Assembly: GCF_932294415.1 (NCBI RefSeq) | Contig: NC_065536.1 | Location: 58,579,854 to 58,643,853 of the forward strand | Direction: 5' to 3' | DNA: 64,000 bases | From: Quercus robur | Taxonomy: Eukaryota > Streptophyta > Magnoliopsida > Fagales > Fagaceae | Shown: positions 12,011 through 22,471 of the stretch, in pieces | How positions within the stretch are numbered: position 1 is the first letter of the stretch | Layout of the letters: every line of letters starts with the position of its first letter | Position numbers and translations under genes: made by a program | Notes under the pieces: model-generated | Seen by the model: the letters and a program-made list of their open reading frames with translations, nothing else | What the model was told of the DNA's origin: nothing | The model's database searches: none

Positions 12011-12615
12011 TGCAAGCTGGGTTATAGGATGCCGATTCTGTAAAGGCGTGGAGAATGTGAGGACCTAGCGCCGTTGTCAAGGGATTTGAAGGGATAATAA
12101 AGATGAGAATGGAGGCATCACAGCAGTTGAAATGAGGCGGAGGATAGATGTGATGGTCTGGTGTTAGCCTTGGCTGCAAATCTTGAGTTTCAGCAACCAA
12201 TACCCAAAAAATGTAAGTTTACTTGACATCTTTTGTGTTGTAATGGGTCTTTCAAAATATCTTTACAAAATTGCAAGAATTTAAACTAAGTTTATTAGAG
12301 GTGATGATACTAACATATGTATGAAATTAATGGTGCAATTTACAATTTGTATCTTGTCCTTGCTATATGCCAAACAGATCTGGTATAAATTTACCACAGT
12401 TATCACAGCTGAATCAAGGTTCAACATTCAACTTGACTAATAGTTTTACAGTCACCTGCATTATAGGCCCAGGATTCAACCAATTGTGTAATGTGTATAA
12501 AATGTTTGATAAAATGCTAATAAGAGCATGTGCTATGAAATTGGATATTGTGTGTTTGCTGTTTGACAAAATGTCAAAGTCACCCATTACTGATCAAAAG
12601 CTTAACAATCAAGTA

Positions 12616-12781
12616 CAGTGTAGTCAAAGGCAAGCTAGGTGCTTGCCTAGGTGCCTGGGTGAGGCGAGGTGCCACTAAGGCACCTTAAAGGCTCTAAGGC
12701 GAGGCGCCTTTAGAGCCTAGGTGAGCAAGGCGACCACCTTAAGCCATGAAAAAGGCGCTAAGGAGTAAGGAGAGAGACTCA

Positions 12782-12819
<38 letters not shown>

Positions 12820-13228
12820 GTTATAAAAGTTTGTTGTGAAACCTATTTTTAGATTATTAATTTCAAAAGGCATGTTATAGAACTTATTGTTAGTTAAAAT
12901 TAATTTACAAATTTTTTTGTAAGACTTTTTGTTATATAGAAGCTTGTTGTAAAACTTATCGTTAGAACTAACTAATAGAGCCTAAACCATGCTAATCCTT
13001 TTTTGAAATAATTGATAGACCTAATTTCTTCATGCTTCACATTGAAAAACACTTCATTATAATATTATACTACACTAGGTACATATGATTTAAGTTCTAT
13101 ATGTATAATAAATATGTTAAGAATTTGGCGCCTCGCTTTACTCGGGCAAGCGCCTTTTTGTCGCCTCATGCCTCGGACTATACAAGGCCATGGCACCTTA
13201 AGGTTGCCTTTCACCTTTGACTACCTTG
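12616..13228. mobile_element. hAT-type MITE in copy 1
   Basis: Terminal inverted repeats CAGTGTAGTCAAAGG and CCTTTGACTACCTTG bound a 613-bp element rich in AAGGCG/CGCCTT motifs. The 8-bp ATCAAGTA is duplicated at 12608-12615 and 13229-13236, as expected for hAT transposition. No transposase is encoded. The same insertion is present at the same place in copy 2, so it predates the duplication. Confidence 0.85.
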
Positions 13229-15554
13229 ATCAAGTATCTAAATTATAGAAATGGCATTGCATATGTAGTCTTTCTACTAAGAATATAATATCTCTCTCTC
13301 TTGGCCATATAATGTACATTGGACTGTTTATACTTCTTTCGGTTGTGAAGACCGATTTTTTTAGCACAATAAAGTTTAAGAGGTCTAGTTACAAAACTAA
13401 CTGATGACCAAATATATGGATTTGAACTCGCTGTAACAGGTCTAGTTACAAAACTTTAGGATGGTAAAGTTCAATTCCATCATGCTCATATATATGGAAA
13501 TGAGCTTTAGAATGCTAGAATTCATAGTATGCAAGCACCCATCAGCATACTTAGAATTCCTTCCAAAGAGAATTGATGGTTTCATTTTTGAATTATTTTT
13601 TGGGATAACAATGAAAAGTCATATTTAACCATTCAATATTATGCATTTTGCTGTAATTAGTTGGCTCCTGTAAGCCAATTGTTGTAAGACCGGTTAGACT
13701 ATATGAGTGTCAGCCCTGTCAGTATCAGTGGTGTTACCTCAACAACTACTTGAGAGACCATTATGTGTTTCATGGCATGTTGTATTTGTTTTTGTGTTGC
13801 TTAGACTGAAATAATTGTATGATTGGAAAGTAGAATTAGAAGTACAAAATATTCACAGAAGCAGTTATTTTTGATAAGGAATAGAAGGAAAAAACAATTT
13901 TCTTGTATTTTTGAAATCAAAAACATGTTTGGTTCATTAAAATAAAAAATAAAAAAAGTTTTTTGAGGAAAAAAAAATTGAAAATCTATTTGGTAATTTT
14001 GATGATGCTAAAACAAGATTATATACTTTTTACAAAAGGCAAATGGAAATTATTATCCAAATATGAAATGTAGCACATAGGGTGATTACAAATTTCTAAA
14101 GAAGCTAGATGTTATATAGTTTATATTGTGCCCAAAGTTATATGGTATTAGTTAAAGAGAGAAAATCCTGAAATTTGCTGTTATTAGGATTCGAACTCTG
14201 GCGCTAACTTATTAAATGAGATAGATTCATTAAATCATACATGTGTTTTCACTTGGTTGTCAAATGCGTTTTTTAGTCTTAAATAACGGGAAAAAATAGT
14301 TACCAAACATGCCCTAAGGGCATGTTAGTAGTATCATGCGTTTTTAATTTGTTTTTTATTTCTTTGATTTCAATTTGTAAGTTAGCATATTGTAGTGACT
14401 TAAATAAACTGTGTATGCTAGAAGTGCTATGCGTGAAATCAAATCATTATCATTTTGATTTGTAGATTAATAGCTCGAGTCTTAATCCCAAAAGCTGGCA
14501 AGTAGAATTATTGGTATGTGGCGGTTTCTCACTTTTCAAATTTCAAAAGAGGATAATCGATTTGTTTGCATTTCGGTTTCTCAAAAAAAAAGGGGGAAAA
14601 AAGATGTGTTTGCATTGCATGGCATCAATTCTTTTATAAAATTTTACACGAATGACATGACGCTAGTTGAAAATCCAAGATTACACAAGGATGATGGAAG
14701 CAGGGTCATAATAGTATAGAAATTATTCTGACATAAGAACTTGATTGTTAATATTTTTGGCCTCATAGTGTAGCCTATTTGGAAAATCTTTTGTGATTAC
14801 TAGGAACCTTTACCTTCTCCTCTATTCTTGATTGAATGATTAATTTATTTATTTATAATGATGAATGAGCAAAATCATTGTTGATACCCACTTTGACAAC
14901 ACATTTTCTACGAGTCCGATATGGTCAAGCTCAACTTCCTTGCAGGTCAATTCATGTATTATATTATATTATATTCTTTTAAGTATGATCTAAGCCCATG
15001 CAGCATATCAGGAAAGTTGAGAAAGTGTAATTTGAAGGGTATGTGTCGGTTTCTTTCGAACCTTTTGCATTAGCGGCTATCAAGTGGGTAAGGGACACTG
15101 GTATTTCAAACTAATGGAGGAGGTATTGTATCCAAAATTTCCACCTCAAAAAAGCTTCTATGCTCTAGCTGTTTGTGACCCTAAGTTTCTGTCCTAATTC
15201 ATTTTTGCATTTAAAATTTAATTGGCTCTCATTGGCTATCTCCAACTGCTAGCACTCACTTAGTTGAGTATTCCAATAATCTAAAATGACTTACAAAAGG
15301 CAACCAATTAGAGCAAACCTCTTTATTTCCAAAATTATGTAAAAAGCAACCAACCCATTTCCTAAGCATAAAGCAAACTACACCGAAATAATGGAAATAA
15401 CACGGAGGTCCAAAGCCCCTCTCCCTACCCAAAAACCAGTCACTAAGAGCACCATAAACTCAATATAAAAGGCCCCAGTTACATTCAAAACATGCTAACC
15501 ACATTTTACTCATATAGCTAAAACTTCAGAACAAAAACCCATTCAGCCAACTAA

Positions 15555-15905
15555 CATTCTCACAATTTTGAAGTCAGAAAGTGGTAATATGGGCACAAGA
15601 GAATCTTTCCTCTCTTTCTCACGACTTTTCTCAATTTTTTCTTCTCGTTAACTGTAGGTTAAGTTTTGGACCTCTTGTTTTTAAGCATTTTTCTGCACTT
15701 TTGTTATTAAATTTTAGAGCAAAAGTCCATTCAACCAGGATGCATTCTCACAATTCCGAAGTTTGGGGGTGGAAATATGGATATAGAGGAACCTTCTCTC
15801 TCCTCCTCATGATCTCTCTCAATTTCTTCTTTTGGCTGACTGTGAGTCAAAGTTTCATACTTATGTATTTTTTTGCATTTTCTTGTATTTCAGCTTATTT
15901 TGATT
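15555..15905. repeat. Tandem duplication of about 188 bp inside copy 1
   Basis: cattctcacaatt...gaag begins units at 15555 and 15743. The following sequence (a Phe/Leu-rich open frame) is repeated with divergence. The same two units exist in copy 2, so this duplication is older than the segmental one. Confidence 0.75.
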
Positions 15906-16467
15906 TCTCTTTTCACAAAGAACCATTAGCTTTTATTTGCTATATATTGTGAATTTCGAAAAAAGAAGAAGGAAACATTTAACTAACACACTACGTGACC
16001 AATACACATATCAAAACCTATCCTTCACAATTGCTGATGATTATGATTATTTACACTTTTTTTTCCCCTCTTTGAAATGCGAAATTCATGCCTTTCCTCT
16101 TCAGCATTTTTCTCCACAGCATCAAATCTTTTTCCTCTCAAAGAAAAGCTCCATTTTAAAACTGGGACTGATATCCTTCTCAACTTCAGCTGCTGAAGCA
16201 GTATGCACAGCAACAACATTTTCTATCATTGATTCTGCTTCAATTCATGCAAGTTACCTACTCAATATGTCAGAAGCCTCACTAGTTGCAAGGGCAATAG
16301 AAGAAGCCTCGGATTTTGTGACTAGTTTATCACGCTGGAAGAATCGTGAGTAACCTATCCCAAAAACAAGGCATATTAATTATGAAAACAAACATAAAAC
16401 ATTTACAAGTAATTGCAAGGGACTACAACTCACCAAATGCAATAGTTATAAACTTATGATTCCTTGT

Positions 16468-18562
16468 TCACCACCAGATATGCCAGCTGCAAGTGCAGGA
16501 TAAGCATCAGGTTATATCTTAACAATGTTTATAAAACCAGAAATTTTGTACAGCTTCTGTCCATGGGCACAAAGTCAATTTGGTTGGCAACTAGTTATTG
16601 TTGCCATTGTCAACCAGTGAATCTCCAAAGATAAGGAAGGCCCAAGCAGCCTCAGTTTGAAAGTAAAATGATCCCTGAATAAAAAATCAAAAAGCTGGCC
16701 ATGAAATTGAAAGTAACATAAAAAGGAAAGGAATTTAAATATAAGAATGCCTAGAGCAACAATCTCATATAACAATACCACCCAGATTCAAAAGCTCATT
16801 AAAAAAAAAATCTAAATCATTGAAAAGCACCTATTCATATCAACAACTATTGAAGTTTCTAGTAAATCATCAAGCCCAAAAGTATTTATTGTCTACTTGG
16901 TATTAAAACAAAAAAAAATCCAAAAATACATCAAAATGCACAAATATCCATAACCATTCTACCCCAGAAGTATTTCAAAGTTAACATTTTTCATTCTTAA
17001 CTCAATTCTCATTCAAGCAATTGCAAATTATTTGAAGAACAAAAAATAATTTAAACTCAATCTTGGATATTCAGCAAAAGGACATGATTTTTGTACCCTT
17101 TATTTGAATTCTCTTTTTGTCCTTTTTTTATTTTTTTTCGTTTTTTGATCTCCCGCAATGGGCGCAACGTGAGACTTAGGTACGTGTGCACTGTGTAGGT
17201 TCACAGTCTAATCTTTTAGAGATCTTTCTAGTGGCAATTATTTCTCTATTGAATCTTAAGATGTCACTAAGATAGAATTCCACTAATTATTTCTCTATGT
17301 TAATTTGTTAAAGGAATCCTTAGATTACAAGAAGGTAAGTAGAACTTAAATTTTTTATCAATGCGTATCAAAAAACTTTAATCATTTATTCCATGTAATA
17401 TAAAACCTGTCACAATTTAATATTTAAAGGACCATCAATTTAATATTTAAAAGATCATGAGATTGATAAGTACTCAATACAATAATTGAAAAGTTTTTAA
17501 TTCTACTATTTAATCTGAAATATAACCCATTACATAGGTTTGGGAATATATTAGAAAATAAAATTGTCACAATTCTATTTAAAGGTCTCTAATTTAGAAT
17601 TCATTCATATGAAATAAAACTTGTCACAATATATTGTACAAAGAGAGGATCATAGGATTGGAAATTTATTTGAAATAAAACCTATCACAGTTCTTTCTAA
17701 AAGTTTCTAATTCACAATATGAAAGTTTTGATGATTCAGTTGTTTTCCAAAATACAGGATTTTTAGGCTTCATTTCCATGTTGGCATAGGATGAAAGATT
17801 GTTCCCTAGCTCAAGCCACATGCTCCAAGATTTCAGTCAAGATAGTAGGGCAATTTTCCTTTTAAGTATTCAAAACCACCTTATCTGCATCACAGCTGGG
17901 AAAACAAATTAAGCTGCAGCCAACATTAGCAGAAAAATCTAGACAATAAAAACACTTAAAAACCCACTTGAGTCTTGAGAAAAGAAGTCATTACAAAACG
18001 AAGGGCACAACTACACAACAAAGCAATAGAAATATCAAACCTCATGGGAAACTTTTAGTCATGCTTGCTGTCATCAATGTAGTCTCTCTCTTTTTTCTTT
18101 TTTTTTGGTTATTTATCATCAACCCTAGTTTGACATTCTCACCAACAAATCTGGAACATCTAGAAAGATAACCAGTCTTTTTAAAGTAAACTATGTCCAA
18201 GTTTGTATCAAGTATGTCATTAGCATCTGCCAATGTACTTCTAATTCTGTTATGATATTCTCACAATCAGATTCTTTTTTAGGCTACCACTTAAGAATCT
18301 AATCAGAACCCATTAAAATACCAAAAAACAGAAAAACCTATACCAAATCAAGTGATTGATATCCAAAAAACAACCCAAACCCATCAATATTTCGAAATCT
18401 AAAATTTGGAAAAAAAACAAATCATAAAAGAATATTCCTTGAGGCCGCGACACCACACTCACGACGGCTCCAACATATTTTTAAGGCTTCAGCAAAACGT
18501 ATGCGGCGGTGTATGTGGCAGGGTGGAGCTCCAGTGCTAAAAGGAGAGGAGATAAGATTTGG
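16468..18562. other. Non-coding stretch
   Basis: No recognisable gene. Around 17400-17720 a motif (gaaataaaacctgtcacaat and variants) recurs about four times, suggesting an old tandem or dispersed repeat. Confidence 0.45.
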
Positions 18563-18615
18563 GGTTTTTGAGTTTAAATTGGGCCATGACCAGACCCAAT
18601 TTAAACTCAAAAACC
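18563..18615. repeat. Perfect 21-bp inverted repeat, 11-nt loop
   Basis: ggtttttgagtttaaattgg plus one G (18563-18583) is exactly complementary to 18595-18615, with loop ccatgaccaga between. It lies in non-coding DNA, without a T tract that would make it look like a Pol III terminator. Confidence 0.9.
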
Positions 18616-19297
18616 AAATACTGAATAGAAGCCTACAAAATAAAAGGTTAAGTAAAAATTTATGTCTAGCAGGTCCTGAAGTTTCAACGCATTCACTTAA
18701 GTTTTGTTCTAGCAATCCCACATTTGACAGCAAGAAATAAAGGGGAAAATGGCTAAATACCACTCTTTTAGAACTCGATATTGCTAAATTCGAGTTCTGT
18801 GCGGAACTTGACTTCACTAATATTGAGTTTCATGGGTGTTTCGTCATGGTGGCAGTCTCTGATGTGGCTTTTCTAAATAAAAAAAGGCCATGTGGAACTC
18901 AATATCGGTAATATCGAGTTCAATTGCACAACATACTCATCAAAACAGAGGAGTACTTCAAACCCCGAACACAAAACTACCATACACCATAAAACCCCAA
19001 AAATTAAAAGAGTATGCAAAAACAAGAAAGTTCAAAAATATCATAATTAAGTGCCCATGATGAAGAAAAACATTCACATAAAAATATCAATTCCTTAAAT
19101 TCTAGATTGGTTTATCGTATATTTTAAATTTAAATACAAACATATGAGCATTTAGATGCTATTGCAGCAAAACAGCAAGATCTTATTCCTAAAGCCAAAC
19201 CATAAACAAACAAGCAAACATGATCCCATTACATGAAATTTTCCCATCAGTTTTTGGTTGAACACCACTTAATTCTCCCTGGATATTAAATGGAAAC
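18616..19297. other. Non-coding stretch downstream of the FBA gene
   Basis: Contains repeated atatcgagttc-type motifs at about 18776-18920. No gene seen. Confidence 0.45.
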
Positions 19298-20521
19298 TTA
19301 CCCTCTCTCATCATCGAAGGTAATGCCGACCAATTTGCAATGGACAGGTTCCGACCAATGAGGCAATCCCGTGATTTCAAGTCGCTTCATATTTTCTGTC
19401 TTTGTATTATAACAGACTAAAGAGCAATGGTTAACATCTAATTCCAGAAAGATCTCATCGGTGTTAGTGTTGATGGCAAGAATGCGACTCCATCGCTTCA
19501 GTTTAGACCAATCAAAAGGAAAACGAATAGTTTGTTTAACCCAAGAGTAGTTGCAATTGTGGTAGTCCTCCTGCAATATCCAAATATTCAATTTGTCAGG
19601 CTGCAACTTTTCTATGAAAGCCAAGCGTCCACAAACCGCAGCAAGATGTCCAACATGGTTGCGTAAGTCTGATTTAGCACCATCAGGATAAGGGACTAAT
19701 CTAAAAATCTCCTCGTGGAGATCAAATGCCACTATTTTGGGTGGCAGTCTGTCACGATTGGTAACCCAATAGGTAAGCCAATACAGTGCACCATTAGCAG
19801 AAACACCAACTTGGTTACGAAAAAATTTATTACATAATAAGTCAGCTCCGTAGAATTCTTCAGGAGCTAACTGTCTCCAACTATTACTTCCTCCGTTGCC
19901 GTTGTCGTTGCCATTGCAGTTACCAAACGTGAAAATGCTAGGAGATTCTCTGTTGCCCCTAGGCCAACTGAAGAACTTGAATTGGTTGGACAAAGGATCA
20001 AAGCCCAAACCGCTAAATTGAAAGTTGCTTACTGGACTACAAAGAGCCAAACTCTGTGGGGGAGCGCTGAGATTCAAGATATTTACAGCTTCCATATTTT
20101 GAAAACAAAGAAAACCATTGACGAGTTTACAATATTCAACATCGTTTCCATAAAGATAGTCAAAAGGAACCGTGGCAACAAGAGTGGCGGGTCCTATGTT
20201 AACGCTGCCTCTCTCATCCAGCACCTCAGCAGAATAAAAATCCATACCTTTATCTCCGCGGTTGCGGCCGCGTACCAAGATTCGGGCTTTGCGGCTGCTG
20301 CTGTGCTGATGAGGACATTGAGAATGAGAACTTTTTTCTTCTTCATGGTTGCTGGCGAAGGATAAGCAACGTTTACTGTTGTGGCGGATTAGATTTATGA
20401 GGGAAGAAGTAGTACTAGCACTTGCAGTAGCAGAAGAAGCAGCAGCTATAGTGTTCAACTTCAACTTCAACTTCAGCTTCAACAACAGCGTCCCACCACA
20501 TCTCCAACCTAAGAGAGACAT
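19298..20521 (-). CDS. F-box-associated (FBA) domain protein without a visible F-box
   Basis: An uninterrupted 407-codon single exon. Residues 1-65 are low complexity (Leu-Lys repeats from a cttcaa hexamer tract, then Ala/Ser/Thr) and include RHNSKRCLSFASN, which could be an organelle presequence or a remnant of a displaced N-terminus. From about residue 85 on, the FBA pattern is clear: CKLVNGFLCFQN, then FSGLGFDPLSNQFKFFSWPR, then GALYWLTYW, IVAFDLHEEIFRLVPYPDG and LAAVCGRLAFIEKL, ending KRLEITGLPHWSEPVHCKLV. Family members normally carry an N-terminal F-box that docks on SKP1. None is evident here, so this could be a truncated or decoy member. Related to the broken copy at 9400-9868. The start chosen is the first ATG of the open frame; a downstream Met (GMDFYSAEV) is the alternative. 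Confidence 0.8.
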   Translation of the reverse strand: MSLLGWRCGGTLLLKLKLKLKLNTIAAASSATASASTTSSLINLIRHNSKRCLSFASNHEEEKSSHSQCPHQHSSSRKARILVRGRNRGDKGMDFYSAEVLDERGSVNIGPATLVATVPFDYLYGNDVEYCKLVNGFLCFQNMEAVNILNLSAPPQSLALCSPVSNFQFSGLGFDPLSNQFKFFSWPRGNRESPSIFTFGNCNGNDNGNGGSNSWRQLAPEEFYGADLLCNKFFRNQVGVSANGALYWLTYWVTNRDRLPPKIVAFDLHEEIFRLVPYPDGAKSDLRNHVGHLAAVCGRLAFIEKLQPDKLNIWILQEDYHNCNYSWVKQTIRFPFDWSKLKRWSRILAINTNTDEIFLELDVNHCSLVCYNTKTENMKRLEITGLPHWSEPVHCKLVGITFDDERG

Positions 20522-20649
20522 GATTGAAACTGCCCAGTTTCTTTTGTGCGGTGTGTCGGCGGGGCTGGATATGATATCTAATAATCTCTCACGGGTTGGT
20601 TTTTATTTTTATTTTAATTAACGTTTTTTAATAAGTCAATTAATAAATA

Positions 20650-21634
20650 GGATAAATTCGGCAAACCACCCTGAGGATTGAGGTAATACCAACTAAGTCT
20701 AACATATTTAAAAACCTACCAATTTCATCCTAAAAAGACAATTTTGTACCTGAATTAAAAAAAAAAAAAAAAAAAACACCTTGACTTTTTTCCCCCCTTT
20801 TTCCTCTGTCTTCCCCCTTTCTCCTCTGAGTTCTTCATCTTCAAACCCAAAACCCATCACCAAGTCACAATGGCCAGACCCACTGTCATTGGCCCCACTG
20901 CAAGCCACCACCATCATAGGCCACTGCAAGCCACCTAACCAAGCCGTATGCATGTATTCTCTCCGTCTTCTCCATGGGTCATGGCTCCATCATGGGTTGT
21001 GGGTGCATCAAGTCTGGCGTGGATCATGGCAAGTTCGGCGTAGGTCGTGGGTCATGGCTCTCTCAAGTCCGGTGTGGTCGTGGGTTGTGGGTCTCTCAAA
21101 TCCGGCGTGGGTCATGATGGGTTGATTTATGGTTCATGGGTTTTGATTTTAGGTGGGTTCCAATGGGTTTTGGGTTGGAATTTTCTGGTTTTGATTTATT
21201 GATGGATTTTAGGATAGGTCTTGCCTTTTGGATTCAGATTTTGTGGGTTTTAGTTGTGTGAATTTTGCTTTGATTTTTTTGTGGGTTTTTGTGCATCTGT
21301 AGGTTCATGGTGGTGGTAGGAGGATGTTACCGTGGTGGTGGGGTGGGTTGTTGTCGTGGTGGTTAGGTGGGTGGTGTGTTTGGTGAGGTGATGGTTGAAT
21401 GGCAATGGTGACTTTAGGATATGTTTTGAGATGGAGAACTCAGGAGAGACGAGAAGAGGAAAGAGACAGAAGACAGAGGAAGGAGTGAAAAAAAAAGTAA
21501 TGGTGTTTTTTTTTTTTTTCTTTTTAAGTTCAGGGACAAAATTGTCTTTTAGGACGAAATTGGTAGGTTTTAAAATGTTTTGGACTTAGTTGAATATTAT
21601 CACAAATCTCAGGAGTGGTTTGTGGAATTTACCC
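20650..21634. mobile_element. Mutator-like element (non-autonomous MULE), 985 bp
   Basis: Ends GGATAAATTCGGCAAACCAC and the complement of GGGTAAATTCCACAAACCAC form inverted repeats that stay alignable for roughly 100-200 bp inward, including matching ctcctctgagttctt-type sequence and poly(A/T) tracts. The 9-bp TAATAAATA is duplicated at 20641-20649 and 21635-21643, the MULE hallmark. The interior has tandem GGGTCATGG/GGTTGTGGG-like stretches and no transposase. Confidence 0.85.
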
Positions 21635-21643
21635 TAATAAATA

Positions 21644-22386
21644 ATATATTAATTATTAAATACTAAATTAAGGGCAAAATGACGCTGTATGCGGGGGGGG
21701 GGGGTTCAAATGGTAACGAAATTGTGGAGTTTTGAAATTTAAAATATTGAAATGAAAGAATGCAAATTTTTAGATAATTAAAATGAAAAATAGTGAAATT
21801 TAAAAGATGAGTTTTGGAGTGTGAGCTTTTTTTGTGGTTAAAATACTATTTTGATGTCTAAATTTTACTAAAATTTTATTTTTGATTTTTAAATTATTTT
21901 TTTTATCTCACACTTTGTAAAGAGTTTTTTATTTTTATTTTTTTATTATAAATAATTTGGGAAAAAAAAGATAAAAAAGAAAAATTTTCAATAATTTAAA
22001 AACGAAAAATAAACTTTTAGTAAAATTTAAGGATGAAAAGTAAAACATTTTTAATAGTTTAGAAAAAAATCAACTTTTCAATTGTTTGGCGGGTGTTTTG
22101 TACATGTAATTAATAACATGTGTTTTGTTGTTTGAAAACATGTGTAAAAATACATGTAGATAAGAAAGTGTGTAAAAATACGTGTAATATTGTTTAAAAA
22201 CTGAAAATTATTGTTTGAAATGGTATACCAAACATTCCCTTAGAAACCAGCAAAGAACTTTTTAAAGTTTAAAAAAAAAAAAAAATTTTAGTAAAGTTTA
22301 GAGAATAAAATAATATATTTATTATTAATTTTACTATTATTATTCAGTCACAATAGAGTAATAGACAGTGGCAAGTGTTCATGCTT
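21644..22386. other. Non-coding stretch upstream of the RNA helicase gene
   Basis: A/T-rich with a run of about 11 G at 21692-21703. No gene seen. Confidence 0.5.
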
Positions 22387-22397
22387 AAACCCTAAAC
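22387..22397 (+). promoter_or_regulatory. Telo-box in the helicase promoter
   Basis: AAACCCTAAAC lies 75 bp before the start codon. This motif is frequent close to transcription starts of plant ribosome-biogenesis and translation genes, which fits the downstream gene. Position supports function; nothing else was tested. Confidence 0.5.
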
Positions 22398-22471
22398 TAA
22401 AAAACCCCGTATCCCTTCCTCTGCAATTCTCAAAACCCCATTCCAATCCCACAAAATAAGAGAAAACCCCG

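Larger units (their letters stand above)
12011..16467 (+). repeat. Duplicated segment, copy 1
   Basis: From gggttataggatgccgattc just after 12011 to gattccttgt at 16467 this segment aligns, in the same orientation, with 58493-62763. Agreement by eye is high over most of the length, with scattered substitutions and indels. Compared with copy 2 it has about 530 extra bases at about 14805-15336 and lacks the 300-bp MITE found at 59574-59873. Several short open frames occur in both copies (for example the stretch ending KDDGSRVIIV at about 14660-14719) and one part looks like old spliced exons. I do not recognise the gene it came from, and neither copy keeps a long open frame. Confidence 0.9.

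Noticed and set aside
12367..12678. 103-codon frame in the duplicated segment, also present at 58878-59153, as a gene
   Set aside because: It runs into the hAT MITE, ends differently in the two copies and has no recognisable domain; at best part is an old exon.
15581..16353. Hydrophobic open frames (for example 15581-15952) as membrane proteins
   Set aside because: The Phe/Leu richness follows from T-rich tandem repeats, and the frames are not kept equally in the second copy.
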